DNA of 64,000 nucleotides from Streptomyces malachitofuscus (GTDB lineage: Bacteria; Actinomycetota; Actinomycetes; Streptomycetales; Streptomycetaceae), in contig NZ_BMUF01000005.1 in NCBI RefSeq assembly GCF_014650055.1, positions 62,001 to 126,000 of the forward strand. Direction: 5' to 3'. The position numbers and the translations under genes were made by a program. Below are positions 52,435-61,808 of this stretch, one piece after another. Position 1 is the stretch's first letter, and the number at the start of each line of letters is the position of its first letter. The notes below the pieces were generated by a model. That model did not search any database, was not told the DNA's origin, and saw only the letters and a list, made by a program, of their open reading frames with translations.

Positions 52435-54227
52435 CTCTCCGCGTCGGCGGCGGGGCAGCGCCGGCGCCGGTCGTCCACCCGTTCGGTCAGACCCCGCGCG
52501 TCCAGGAACTCCAGCAGCGGTACGGCGACCCGGCGGGTGGTGTCCAGGGCCCGGCGGGCCTCGCTCAGGGTGAACGGCTGCGGCAGGCCGCGCAGTACGG
52601 CGACGGCACGGGTGTCCGCCCCCGGCGGCAGGACGATGCCGTCGGCGACCCGCAGCAGCGCGCCCGCGGTGACCGCGGCGGCCAGTTCCCGGCGTCCGAG
52701 CCGCAGTTCGGCCAGGCGTCCGGCCTCCGGGGCGCGGAACGGGGCCCGTTGCAGGTCCTCCCGGAGTGCGTCGACGGCGGCCCGTACGTGCGGCGGGAGC
52801 GAGGGCCCCTCCGCTCCGGGGGCGTGCAGCCGTCCGCCGCTCCGGTGCAGCGGCACCGTGCCCGGGGTGTCGGCGAGGGCGTCGACCAGGGCCCGGTCCG
52901 GCAGGTCAAGGAGCCGCCGAGCGGCCTCGGTGGGCAGTCCGGGGTCCAGCGGGTGATCCGCCGCGTGCCGCCGCACCCCGGCGCCGAGCCGGTCCCGCAG
53001 CGCCGCCCAGTGCTGCGGATCGGCCAGCCAGTCGCCGGCGACGGGAGCCGCGGGGGCGGTGACTCCCATGGCCTGCAGCTGCGTTCGGCGGACGAGGCGG
53101 CGCCGTCGCAGTTCGGCCGTGCCGTCCGGACGGCCGGTCATGCCCGCCAGTTCGGCCGCTCTGGCCCGGGCGGCGCCCCGCCTGGTCAGGGCCGGCGGCC
53201 GGACGTCCAGCACCGTCACCCCGCACGGGGCGCGGCGCCGGCCGCCGGGTTCCCGCAGCACCGCCCGGTCGCCGATCCGCAGCGGCAGCCCGCGGGCCGC
53301 CGTCAGCCTGGCCGTGTCCGCGCCGAGCGGCCGTACGGTCACCGGCACGGCGGCGGTGCCGAGGTGCAGGGTGGTCTCACGGGGGAGGTCGCCGACGGGG
53401 GTTCCGGTGACCCGGACGTCGAACGTGTCGGTGAGCAGCCAGCGGTCCGGCGTCCACAGCACCTGGCCCCGGCCGAGTGCGGCGTCGGGGGCCCCGTGGA
53501 CGTTGACGGCCACCCGCGCCACGCCGCCGACGGCGGACCGGTCCTCGTGCAGGCACTGCAGCCCGCGCACCCGCAGCGCGGTCGTGCCGTCCCCCGTCGT
53601 CAGCCGGTCGCCTACCCGCAGGGTGCCCGCGCCGAGCGTGCCGGTGACGACCGTTCCGTGACCGCGCACGGTGAACGCCCGGTCCAGCCACAGCCGTACG
53701 TCCGCGTCGGCGGGCGGGACGGGCAACGCGCCCACCAGCCGGGACAGTTCCTTGCGCAGCTGTTCGAGTCCCTCGCCGGTCACCGCGCTCACCGCGACGG
53801 AGGGCACCGTGCCGAGGGAGGTGGCGGCCAGGCGCGCGACGGCGTCGGCGCGTACGGGCTCGGGATCGGCCAGGTCGCTGCGGGTCACGGCGAGCACGGC
53901 GTGGCGCACGCCGAGCGCGTCGAGGATCTCGAGGTGTTCCTGCGACTGCTCCTGCCAGCCCTGGTCGGCGGCCACCACGAACAGCACGGCCGGGACGGGT
54001 CCGACGCCCGCCAGCATGGTGGCGACGAACCGTTCGTGGCCCGGCACGTCGACCAGGGCCAGGTACTCGCCGTCCGGCGGGTCGAGCCGCGTCCACACGA
54101 AGCCGAGGTCCAGGGTCAGTCCCCGACGCCGCTCCTCCTCGAACCGGTCGGGTTCCATCCCGGTCAGCGCCCGGGCCAGCGCGGACTTCCCGTGGTCGAC
54201 GTGTCCGGCGGTGGCCAGCACCCGCAT
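52377..54227 (-). CDS. selB: Selenocysteine-specific elongation factor SelB
   Basis: 616-aa translational GTPase that carries Sec-tRNA-Sec to the ribosome and binds the SECIS hairpin. G1 GHVDHGKS (8-15), effector GLTLDLGF, G3 DVPGHERF, G4 TRSD; C-terminal winged-helix domains 1-4 from about 380 onward. Start ATG 54227 after GGGGAGGTAGGCGCC; longer N-termini lack support. Five bases after selA, so translationally coupled. The last 18 residues (GGGRESNPPARDPRAPRF) are read from the complement of the tRNA-Sec gene, and the TGA stop at 52377-52379 is the reverse complement of its anticodon. Confidence 0.95.
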   Translation of the reverse strand: MRVLATAGHVDHGKSALARALTGMEPDRFEEERRRGLTLDLGFVWTRLDPPDGEYLALVDVPGHERFVATMLAGVGPVPAVLFVVAADQGWQEQSQEHLEILDALGVRHAVLAVTRSDLADPEPVRADAVARLAATSLGTVPSVAVSAVTGEGLEQLRKELSRLVGALPVPPADADVRLWLDRAFTVRGHGTVVTGTLGAGTLRVGDRLTTGDGTTALRVRGLQCLHEDRSAVGGVARVAVNVHGAPDAALGRGQVLWTPDRWLLTDTFDVRVTGTPVGDLPRETTLHLGTAAVPVTVRPLGADTARLTAARGLPLRIGDRAVLREPGGRRRAPCGVTVLDVRPPALTRRGAARARAAELAGMTGRPDGTAELRRRRLVRRTQLQAMGVTAPAAPVAGDWLADPQHWAALRDRLGAGVRRHAADHPLDPGLPTEAARRLLDLPDRALVDALADTPGTVPLHRSGGRLHAPGAEGPSLPPHVRAAVDALREDLQRAPFRAPEAGRLAELRLGRRELAAAVTAGALLRVADGIVLPPGADTRAVAVLRGLPQPFTLSEARRALDTTRRVAVPLLEFLDARGLTERVDDRRRRCPAADAESGGGRESNPPARDPRAPRF

Positions 54228-54232
54228 GGCGC

Positions 54233-55552
54233 CTACCTCCCCTCGACGGCCCGTACGGCCTCGGCGAGGCGCTCGTCGTCCGCCGCCGGCACCGCCCGCA
54301 GGTCGAGCAGACACCGCCCGGCCTCCAGGCGCCCCACCACGGGCACCGGCCCGGTCCGCAGCGGCAGGGCGTACCGCTCGGGCAGCGACAGGGCGGCACT
54401 GGGCAGGGTGACACCGGGTGCTCCGCCGCCGCCGACGGTCGCCTCGCTCGGGACGGCCCGTGCGTCGACGCCGTCGGCGCCCAGCAGGGCCGCGAGCCGC
54501 TCCGCGCGCCGCCTCAGCGGCTCCGGTGCGGCGCCGAGCGCCTCGACGGTGGGGGCCGGGGGACCGGTCAGTGTGGCCTCGAGGGCGGCCAGCGTCAGTT
54601 TGTCCACGCGCAGGGCGCGGGCCAGCGGATGCCGGGACAGGGTGCCGATGAGGTCCTCACGGCCCAGAAGCAGTCCGCACTGGGGTCCGCCGAGGAGTTT
54701 GTCGCCGCTCGCCGTGACGAGCGCCGCACCCGCCGCCAACTGGGTGCGCGCATCGGGCTCTTCGGGCAGGACCGGATGCGGGGCGAGCAGCCCGGACCCG
54801 ATGTCGACGACGACGGGGACGCCCAGGGGGGCGAGTTCGGCCACGGTCGCGGCGCGGGTGAACCCGGTGATCCGGAAGTTGGAGGGGTGCACCTTCAGCA
54901 CGAAGGCGGTCTCCGGCCCGACGGCCTCGGCGTAGTCGGCCGCCGTCGTGCGGTTGGTGGTGCCCACCTCGCGCAGCCGGGCGCCCGTGGAGACCAGCAG
55001 GTCGGGCAGGCGGAAGCCGTCGCCGATCTCCACCATCTCCCCCCTGCTGACGACGATCTCCCGGCCGGCGGCGAGCGCGGTGGCGGCCAGCACCAGTGCG
55101 GCGGCCCCGTTGTTGACGACGTGCGCGGCCCCGGCGGCCGGTACGGCGGCGCGCAGGGCGGCCAGGGCGGTACGGCCCCGGCGGGCCCGGACGCCGGTGC
55201 GCAGGTCGAGTTCGACGTCGGTGGGTCCGGCGGCCTCGTGCACGGCCTGCCGGGCCGCCACGGAGAGCGGTGCCCGGCCGAGGTTGGTGTGCAGGAGCAC
55301 GCCGGTGGCGTTGATCACCGGTCGCAGTCCGCCGGCCGACTCCGGCAGCAGGGACACGGCCGTGTCGGCGACCGCGTCCGGCGGTACGGCGCCGTCCCGC
55401 GCCCGCTGCTGGGCCCGGTGGACCGCCGACTTCACCCGCTCCGTCCCCAGCCGGGCCGCCGCCCGGAGCAGACGCGGATCGCGCAGCACGGCGTCGGTGC
55501 GCGGAATCCGCCGTCGTACGTCCGTGTCGACGCCTGCGCCCGTGGGATCCAC
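54233..55552 (-). CDS. selA: L-seryl-tRNA(Sec) selenium transferase
   Basis: 439-aa PLP enzyme converting Ser-tRNA-Sec to Sec-tRNA-Sec with selenophosphate. PLP lysine Lys285 in ASGDKLLGGPQ; family landmarks PVINATGVLLHTNLGRAPLS (about 78-97) and VHPSNFRITGFTR (about 221-233). GTG start 55552 after GGAGGAGTCGG. Together with selB, five bases downstream, it forms a selAB operon. No riboswitch or terminator was identified upstream (138 bp to the pyruvate oxidase stop). Confidence 0.96.
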   Translation of the reverse strand: MDPTGAGVDTDVRRRIPRTDAVLRDPRLLRAAARLGTERVKSAVHRAQQRARDGAVPPDAVADTAVSLLPESAGGLRPVINATGVLLHTNLGRAPLSVAARQAVHEAAGPTDVELDLRTGVRARRGRTALAALRAAVPAAGAAHVVNNGAAALVLAATALAAGREIVVSRGEMVEIGDGFRLPDLLVSTGARLREVGTTNRTTAADYAEAVGPETAFVLKVHPSNFRITGFTRAATVAELAPLGVPVVVDIGSGLLAPHPVLPEEPDARTQLAAGAALVTASGDKLLGGPQCGLLLGREDLIGTLSRHPLARALRVDKLTLAALEATLTGPPAPTVEALGAAPEPLRRRAERLAALLGADGVDARAVPSEATVGGGGAPGVTLPSAALSLPERYALPLRTGPVPVVGRLEAGRCLLDLRAVPAADDERLAEAVRAVEGR

Positions 55553-55690
55553 CCGACTCCTCCGTTCAGGCCCGGTCGCCGGCCGGCCGGTCCTTCATCG
55601 TCCACCAGTGCCCCGGGCGGGGACGACGACACGCCGGGCGACGTGGTACTCCTCGGCGAACAGCCCGGCGGGGCCTCGCTCCCCCCGGGC

Positions 55691-57529
55691 TCATCCGTCC
55701 GTGCTGTCGCCGGCTCCGGCGCCCGGACGGTCCCGGCGGTGCCGGGTGCCGGGCAGCATCTCCTGCACCTTGGCCTTGAAGCCCTGCTTGACCATGGAGG
55801 AGCGGTCGCTGTCGCCCTTGAGCACGGCGGCGGCCGCGGCCTCGATCTGGTCCGCTTCCGCGTGCGGGGGGATCGGCGGCACGGCAGGGTCGGTACGGAA
55901 GTCGATGACGAACGGCCGGTCGGCGGACAGGGCCCGGTCCCAGGCGGTCTCGACCTGCTCCGGCTTCTCCACGCGCACGCCGTCGAGCCCGATCCGCTGC
56001 GCGATCTCGGCGTACGGCAGGTCGGGCAGGGCTTGCGACGCCTCGAACTGCGGCGCGCCGGACATCGCGCGCATCTCCCAGGTGACCTGGTTCAGGTCGC
56101 CGTTGTTGAGGACGGCCACGACCAGCCGCGGATCGGCCCAGTCCCGCCAGTACTTGGCGGCGGTGACCATCTCCATCATGCCGTTCATCTGCATGGCCCC
56201 GTCCCCGACGAGAGCGATCGCGGGGCGCTCCGGGTGGGCGAACTTCGCGCCGATGGCGTAGGGCACACCGGGGCCCATGGTGGCGAGGGTGCCCGACAGG
56301 GAGCCGCGCATCCGTCCCCGCAGCCGCAGGTGGCGGGCGTACCAGTTGGCGGCGGAACCGGAGTCGGCCGTGATGATCGCGTCGTCGGGGAGCCTGCCGT
56401 CGAGGGCGTGGACCACGTACTCCGGGTTGACGGGGTCGGCGTCCACGGCGGCGCGCCGCTGCATCACCTCCCACCAGCGGGCGACGTCCTTCTCGACCTT
56501 TTCGCGCCAGGAGCGCTTCTTCTTCCGCTTCAGACGGGGCAGGAGCCGGCGCAGCGTCTCGGCCGCGTCACCGACGAGGTTCACCTCGAAGGGGTAGCGC
56601 AGGCCGATCATGTGCGGGTCGATGTCGATCTGCACGCCGCGTGCCTGGTCCAGCTCCGGCATGAACTGGGTGTACGGGAAGCTGGAGCCGATCATCAGCA
56701 GGGTGTCGCAGTCCCGCATCAGCTCGTACGAGGGCCGGGTGCCGAGCAGTCCGATGGCACCGGTGACATAGGGCAGGTCGTCGGGGAGCACGTCCTTGCC
56801 GAGCAGTGCCTTGGCGACGCCCGCGCCGAGGACGTCCGCCAGTTGTTCCACTTCGGGGCGGGCTCCGCGGGCGCCCTGTCCGATGAGGACGGCGACCTTG
56901 TCGCCGGCGTTGAGGACGTCCGCCGCCCGTTCGAGGTCGGCGTCGGCGGGGACGGGGGCGTACCGGCCGAGCCCCATGCTGGAGGGCACCATCTTGAAGG
57001 CGTGCGTCGGAGGGGTGTACTCGAGCTGCTGCACATCGGCGGGGATGATGACGGCGGTGACGGTGCGGCGGGCGTAGGCGGTGCGGAAGGCCCGGTCGAT
57101 GAGGTTGGGGAGCTGCTCCGGCACCGTCGCCGTCTCGCAGAAGTCGGAGGCGACGTCCTTGTACAGACTCTGCAGGTCGACCTCCTGCTGGTAGGAGCCG
57201 CCCATGGCGCTGCGGTCGGTCTGCCCGACCAGCGCGACGACGGGCACGTGGTCGAGCTTGGCGTCGTAGAGGCCGTTGAGCAGGTGGATGGCGCCGGGCC
57301 CCGAGGTGGCCGCGCAGACGCCGGCCCGGCCGGAGAACTTCGCGTAGCCGACGGCCTGGAACGCGGACATCTCCTCGTGCCGGGACTGGACGAACCGGGG
57401 CGTGTCGCCGGCTCGTTCCCACGCCGCCAGCAGGCCGTTGATGCCGTCGCCCGCATAGGCGAAGACGTGGTCCACCTCCCACTCGCGCAGGCGCTGGAGG
57501 ACGTAATCGGAAACCTGCATGGCGGCCAT
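55691..57529 (-). CDS. Thiamine-diphosphate pyruvate dehydrogenase/oxidase (PoxB type)
   Basis: 612 aa. ThDP enzyme of the acetolactate synthase/pyruvate oxidase group: Glu in SRHEEMSAFQAVGYAKFSG (about 48-66), FAD-like central domain, ThDP motif GDGAMQMNGMMEMVTAAKYW then NNGD (about 445-485). Likely oxidises pyruvate to acetate and CO2, passing electrons to quinone, or makes acetyl phosphate. Start ATG 57529 after GGAAGGTCG; a nearby ATG 57520 is less well placed. The last 40 residues are charged and variable. Not obviously part of the selenium operon. Confidence 0.9.
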   Translation of the reverse strand: MAAMQVSDYVLQRLREWEVDHVFAYAGDGINGLLAAWERAGDTPRFVQSRHEEMSAFQAVGYAKFSGRAGVCAATSGPGAIHLLNGLYDAKLDHVPVVALVGQTDRSAMGGSYQQEVDLQSLYKDVASDFCETATVPEQLPNLIDRAFRTAYARRTVTAVIIPADVQQLEYTPPTHAFKMVPSSMGLGRYAPVPADADLERAADVLNAGDKVAVLIGQGARGARPEVEQLADVLGAGVAKALLGKDVLPDDLPYVTGAIGLLGTRPSYELMRDCDTLLMIGSSFPYTQFMPELDQARGVQIDIDPHMIGLRYPFEVNLVGDAAETLRRLLPRLKRKKKRSWREKVEKDVARWWEVMQRRAAVDADPVNPEYVVHALDGRLPDDAIITADSGSAANWYARHLRLRGRMRGSLSGTLATMGPGVPYAIGAKFAHPERPAIALVGDGAMQMNGMMEMVTAAKYWRDWADPRLVVAVLNNGDLNQVTWEMRAMSGAPQFEASQALPDLPYAEIAQRIGLDGVRVEKPEQVETAWDRALSADRPFVIDFRTDPAVPPIPPHAEADQIEAAAAAVLKGDSDRSSMVKQGFKAKVQEMLPGTRHRRDRPGAGAGDSTDG

Positions 57530-57697
57530 CGACCTTCCGTTCCGCTCGCGCGCACCCGGCGGACCGGACGTGCGACCACTGTCTGGGGAAGGTGACCGGG
57601 TTCCGTGCGGTCCGGGGCGCAAACGTCGGGACGTCCACCGGGTGCGGGCGCCGGTGGGCGCAGTACGCTGGCCGCATCCGGCCCCCGGGAGCTGACG

Positions 57698-58084
57698 ATG
57701 TGGAAGCGCAGGAAGCAGGCACGGCGTCCGGAGACGTTCCCCCTGGAGCTGTGCGACCTCTGCGCGGACACGTTCCCCGCGGACGAGGCGGTGCGCGGAT
57801 ACGTCGCGGACTCCTCCTCCGTCCACCCCACCGACGAGCACCACGACGGTCTGCGCCGCGTCACCGCCTGCGGCGAGGCCCACCTCGATGCGATCCGCCG
57901 GGAGTACGGGCGCCGGCCCTTCGTGGACGAGGAGCTGTGGGCGGCCAAGATCACCCGGGTGCTGTTGTCCGGACCGCCGGCGCTCTCCATGACCCAGCTC
58001 GCCCGCCGGACCGGGCTGCACGAGCCCGACATCCGGCGGGCGATCGCCTGGCACAACGAGCGGCGCCGCCGGATGGCGGAGTGA
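57698..58084 (+). CDS. Conserved hypothetical protein with CxxC motif
   Basis: 128 aa, very basic N-terminus (WKRRKQARR), then LCDLCADTFPADEAVRGYVA (CxxC at about residues 19-22), a His-rich segment with VHPTDEHHDGLRRVTACGEA and a C-terminal HTH-like part (SMTQLARRTGLHEPDIRRAI). A zinc ribbon plus HTH suggests a small DNA-binding protein (inference). ATG 57698 follows GGGAGCTGACG. Divergent from the pyruvate oxidase gene. Confidence 0.7.
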   Translation: MWKRRKQARRPETFPLELCDLCADTFPADEAVRGYVADSSSVHPTDEHHDGLRRVTACGEAHLDAIRREYGRRPFVDEELWAAKITRVLLSGPPALSMTQLARRTGLHEPDIRRAIAWHNERRRRMAE

Positions 58085-58144
58085 CCGGTGGCCCGGCCGG
58101 TGGAACGGCCGGGCCGTGTGCGGCCGAGGAAGCGGACCGCGGGG

Positions 58145-59170
58145 TCAGGCGGTGGCCGGGGCGGCGGGGCCGACCAGTTCGGACAGGACGTCCTCCATGG
58201 TCACGAAGCCGATGACCCTGCCGTTCTCCCCGACGGCCGCGGCGAGGTGACTGCCTTCGGCGCGCAGGGCGGTGAGTGTGTCGTCCAGCGGTGTGTCGAT
58301 GCGCACCCGGGTGATCCGGTGCAGCGCGGTGCGCGGGAAGGGCCGGTCGCGGTCGGCGGCGCCGAGGGTGTCCTTGATGTGCAGGTAGCCCAGGACGGTG
58401 CCGTCGGGACCGGTGACCGGGAACCGGGACAGGCCCGCCTCGGCGGCCAGCCGTTCCAGCCGGGCGGGAGTGACGGTGCGGTCGACGGTGCGCATCCGCT
58501 GCGCGGGCACGAGGATCTCGCCGACCGGCCTGGTGCCCAGTTCCAGCGCGTCCCGCAGCCGTTCGCCGTCGGCGGGACCGAGCAGGCCGGCCTCGCTGGA
58601 GTCGACGACCATCCGGGCGAGCTGGTCGTCGGTGAAGACCGACTCGACCTCGTCCTTCGGCTCGACGCGCAGCAGCCGCAGCAGCACGTTGGCGAAGGCG
58701 TTGATGCCGAACACGAACGGCCGCAGCGCCCGGGTCAGCGCCACCAGCGGCGGGCCCAGCAGCAGGGCGCCCGCCACGGGCGCGGCCAGCGCGATGTTCT
58801 TGGGCACCATCTCGCCGATGAGCATGTGCAGATAGGTGGCGAGGGTCAGGGCGATGACGAACGCGATGGGGTGCACCAGGCCGTGCGGGATGTGCACCGC
58901 CTCGAAGCCGGGCTCCAGCAGGTGCGCGATGGCCGGTTCGGCGACCGCGCCGAGCACCAGGGAGGAGACGGTGATGCCGAGCTGGGCGGTGGCCATCATC
59001 GCGGACAGGTGCTCCAGCGCCCACAACGTCATGCGGGCGCGTTTCTCGCCCGCCTGGGCACGGGGTTCGATCTGGCTGCGGCGCACCGAGATCAGGGCGA
59101 ACTCGGCGCCGACGAAGAACGCGTTGGTCAGCAGGGTCAGGGCGCCGATGGCGAGCTGCAGGGCGGTCAT
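58145..59170 (-). CDS. CNNM/DUF21-CBS hemolysin-family membrane protein
   Basis: 341 aa. N-terminal DUF21 domain with four membrane helices (residues 1-165, LLTNAFFVGAEFALISVRRS) followed by a CBS pair (about 200-330; RFPVTGPDGTVLGYLHIKDT, GRVIGFVTMEDVLSELVG). The C-terminal CorC_HlyC domain of longer relatives is absent. Members are thought to move Mg2+ or Co2+. Downstream partner of a similar longer gene; the two overlap by ATGA at 59167-59170. Confidence 0.88.
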   Translation of the reverse strand: MTALQLAIGALTLLTNAFFVGAEFALISVRRSQIEPRAQAGEKRARMTLWALEHLSAMMATAQLGITVSSLVLGAVAEPAIAHLLEPGFEAVHIPHGLVHPIAFVIALTLATYLHMLIGEMVPKNIALAAPVAGALLLGPPLVALTRALRPFVFGINAFANVLLRLLRVEPKDEVESVFTDDQLARMVVDSSEAGLLGPADGERLRDALELGTRPVGEILVPAQRMRTVDRTVTPARLERLAAEAGLSRFPVTGPDGTVLGYLHIKDTLGAADRDRPFPRTALHRITRVRIDTPLDDTLTALRAEGSHLAAAVGENGRVIGFVTMEDVLSELVGPAAPATA

Positions 59171-60504
59171 CGGGCTCCCTCCGTGACACGGTCGAGCGCG
59201 GGCGTGGCCGGTTCGGTCACGCGTATGCGGTCGGCTCGGTGGTGCTCGACCTCCAGCACCTCGAGCCGCCAGCCGTCGAGGTCCACGGCGTCCCCCTTGA
59301 CGGGGATGCGGGCCAGGCGGGTGGCGATCAGGCCGGCCACGGTCTCGTAGGGGCCGTCCGGCGCGGTGAGTCCGATGCCGGAGAGCCGGTCGAGGCGGAC
59401 GCTGCCATCGGCCTCCCACACGCTGCGGCCGTCCTCCGTGGCGGGGGCGGGTGCCAGGTCGGGTGCCTCGAAGGGGTCGTGCTCGTCGCGGACCTCGCCG
59501 ACGACCTCCTCGACGATGTCCTCCACGGTGGCCACGCCCGCCGTGCCGCCGTACTCGTCGATGATCACGGCCATGGTGCGGTGCGCGCGCATCCGCTCCA
59601 GCAGCCGGTCGGCGGTCAGGCTGTCGGGGACCAGCAGGGGCGGGGTGGTCAGGTCGGTGACCGCCGTGCCGGCCCGCCGCTCCGGCTCCAGGGCGAGCAC
59701 GTCACGGATGTGGACGGTGCCGACGACCTCGTCGAGGCTGTCCCGGTAGACCGGGAAGCGGGACAGGCCGGTGGCATGGCTGAGGGCGGCGGCGTCGGCG
59801 GCGGTGGCACGCACCTCCAGGGCCCGGACGTCGACCCTCGGGGTCATCACGTTCTCGGCGGTGAGCTCGCTCAGGTGCAGGGTGCGGACGAAGAGTTCCG
59901 CGGAGTCCGCCTCCAGGGCGCCCTCGGCCGCGGAGCGCCGGGCCAGCGCGCCCAGTTCCTCGGGGGTGCGCGCGGAGGCCAGTTCCTCGGCGGGCTCCAG
60001 TCCGAGGCGGCGTACGAACCGGTTCGCGGTGCTGTTCAGATGCCCGATGAACGGGCCGAAGGCGGCGGTGAACGCGCGCTGCGGTCCCGCGACCACCTTC
60101 GCGACCGCGGACGGCCGGGAGATGGCCCAGTTCTTGGGGACCAGTTCGCCGATCACCATGAGCACGACGGTGGACACCGTCACACCCAGCAAGGTCGCGG
60201 CCGTCGGGGCGGCGCCGCCCAGTCCGGCCGCCCGCAGCGGTCCGCGCAGCAGCGCGGCCAGGGACGGCTCGGCGAGCATGCCGATCACCAGGGAGGTGAC
60301 GGTGATGCCGAGCTGGGCGCCGGAGAGCTGGAGCGTCAGATGCCGTACGGCACGCAGGGCGCTCGCGGCGCCGCGCTCGCCGGCCTCGGCGGCACGCTCC
60401 AGCTCACCGCGCTCGACGGTGGTCAGGGAGAACTCGGCCGCGACGAACACCGCGCAGGCCAGGGTCAGCGCCAGGGCGAGCAGGAGCAGCAGGACCTCGG
60501 TCAC
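59167..60504 (-). CDS. CNNM/CorC-type hemolysin-family membrane protein
   Basis: 445 aa. DUF21 membrane domain (residues 1-190), CBS pair (about 200-330, ENVMTPRVDVRAL, VVGTVHIRDVLALEPERRA) and a CorC_HlyC transporter-associated domain (about 350-430, EADGSVRLDRLSGIGLTAPD). Full-length paralogue of the gene that follows; tandem arrangement is usual in actinobacteria and may make a heteromeric metal transporter. Starts at ATG 60504. Confidence 0.9.
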   Translation of the reverse strand: MTEVLLLLLALALTLACAVFVAAEFSLTTVERGELERAAEAGERGAASALRAVRHLTLQLSGAQLGITVTSLVIGMLAEPSLAALLRGPLRAAGLGGAAPTAATLLGVTVSTVVLMVIGELVPKNWAISRPSAVAKVVAGPQRAFTAAFGPFIGHLNSTANRFVRRLGLEPAEELASARTPEELGALARRSAAEGALEADSAELFVRTLHLSELTAENVMTPRVDVRALEVRATAADAAALSHATGLSRFPVYRDSLDEVVGTVHIRDVLALEPERRAGTAVTDLTTPPLLVPDSLTADRLLERMRAHRTMAVIIDEYGGTAGVATVEDIVEEVVGEVRDEHDPFEAPDLAPAPATEDGRSVWEADGSVRLDRLSGIGLTAPDGPYETVAGLIATRLARIPVKGDAVDLDGWRLEVLEVEHHRADRIRVTEPATPALDRVTEGAR

Positions 60505-60715
60505 CGTGCCACCCCCGCTCCCTCGTCGGCCGTAAGGCGTGGACGGGCGGTGGTGGCACGGCTGCTACTGGGAGGATCACCCATCGGGAGACCGTAGCTC
60601 CTTCTCAAACACGTGGACGACATGTGGTGGGAAAGCAGGATGGCCTGTTTCTACGCCAACTGTAAAGGACCCGCAAAGTCGTCGTGGTCCTCGGGGGACG
60701 CGGGGCGGCCGGGCG

Positions 60716-61711
60716 TCAGGTGATCTCCAGTACGTCCTTCACGGGGCGCCGGGGGGTCGCGGGGCCCCGGGGGCCGTAGCCGAGGCGCAGCACCATGTGC
60801 ACCTGTCCGGTGCCCGCAGCCGGGTCGCGGGCGAGCAGGCGCAGCTCCGGCTCCTCCAGGGCGTGCGAGGTCAGAGAGGTCGCCAGGCCGGCCAGGGTGG
60901 CCTCCAGCAGCACCCGTTCCAGTGCCTGCCCGGCGCGCAGCCAGTCGGCGGGGTCCTCGCCGCGGGTACTGAGCAGGGCGAGGTGCGGCACGTCCTCGAA
61001 GGCCGTGGTGCCGCGGTCGGCCACCGTCCGGCGGCCCGCGAAGTCGCGGACGGGGGCCCTGCCGCCCTCCTTGCGGGGCCCGAACGCGTATTCCGGTACG
61101 CCGTCGACGGCGGTGTCCGCCTCCGCGCCCAGCCGCGTCCAGCGGAGCACGTCCTCGTTGGCGCCGGGGTCCAGGACGTCCCGGCTCTCCGCGTCCCGGA
61201 CCAGGTCGAGCACGGTCTCCGCGTGCCAGGCGCCGGGGAAGAGCAGCACGGCGCCCTCCTGGGCCGCGGCGTCCCGCAGGGCGGCCCGCACGTCGTCGGG
61301 GATGTCCTTCTCGGCGAAGGGGTGGCGGCTGGTGTGCCGCTGCCGGACGGCGGGGTGCAGCCGGGCCGGCTCCGTGTCGGCGGGGCGGTGCGGGAGCGGG
61401 GCGGACAGCCGTACGGCGGCGAGCAGCAGCGGATCGCCGGGCTCGGGCAGCAGGGTCGTCTCCGCGACGAGGTCCGCGTACGCGGCGGCGACCCGCAGGT
61501 TGAACAGGGCCGCCCCGCAGCCGATGTGCAGCGCCCGGTTGTCGGGGTCGGAGTGGGGCATGGCCCGTTCGGGATCGGCCCGCAGCAGCAGGAGATGCTC
61601 CGTGCGCCGGTAGTGGAAACGCCAGGGCTGGGCGTTGTGCATGGACGGTGCCGCGGTGGCCTCGGCCACCAGCGTGGTCACCGTCCTGTCGTCGAGCGGT
61701 CGCGATGCCAT
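60716..61711 (-). CDS. Acg-family FMN-binding nitroreductase-like protein
   Basis: 331 aa with two nitroreductase halves as in Mycobacterium Acg (Rv2032): residues 15-120 (APSMHNAQPWRFHYR) and 180-320 (PHLALLSTRGEDPADWLRAG, GLATSLTSHALEEPE). Members bind FMN but are thought not to reduce nitro groups; they belong to the hypoxia regulon in mycobacteria. Whether that holds here is unproven. ATG 61711 follows GAGGAGGACGGC. Confidence 0.86.
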   Translation of the reverse strand: MASRPLDDRTVTTLVAEATAAPSMHNAQPWRFHYRRTEHLLLLRADPERAMPHSDPDNRALHIGCGAALFNLRVAAAYADLVAETTLLPEPGDPLLLAAVRLSAPLPHRPADTEPARLHPAVRQRHTSRHPFAEKDIPDDVRAALRDAAAQEGAVLLFPGAWHAETVLDLVRDAESRDVLDPGANEDVLRWTRLGAEADTAVDGVPEYAFGPRKEGGRAPVRDFAGRRTVADRGTTAFEDVPHLALLSTRGEDPADWLRAGQALERVLLEATLAGLATSLTSHALEEPELRLLARDPAAGTGQVHMVLRLGYGPRGPATPRRPVKDVLEIT

Positions 61712-61808
61712 GCCGTCCTCCTCGCGCCCCGGCCTGCCCGGGCCGGCACCCGGCTCCACCGGCGGGTTCCCCCTTTCCGCCGCCGGGAACCGGGGCTTGG
61801 CGCCGGGC

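Noticed and set aside
54629..57595. 988-residue plus-strand open frame
   Set aside because: Antisense to selA and the ThDP enzyme; composition of a GC-frame shadow.
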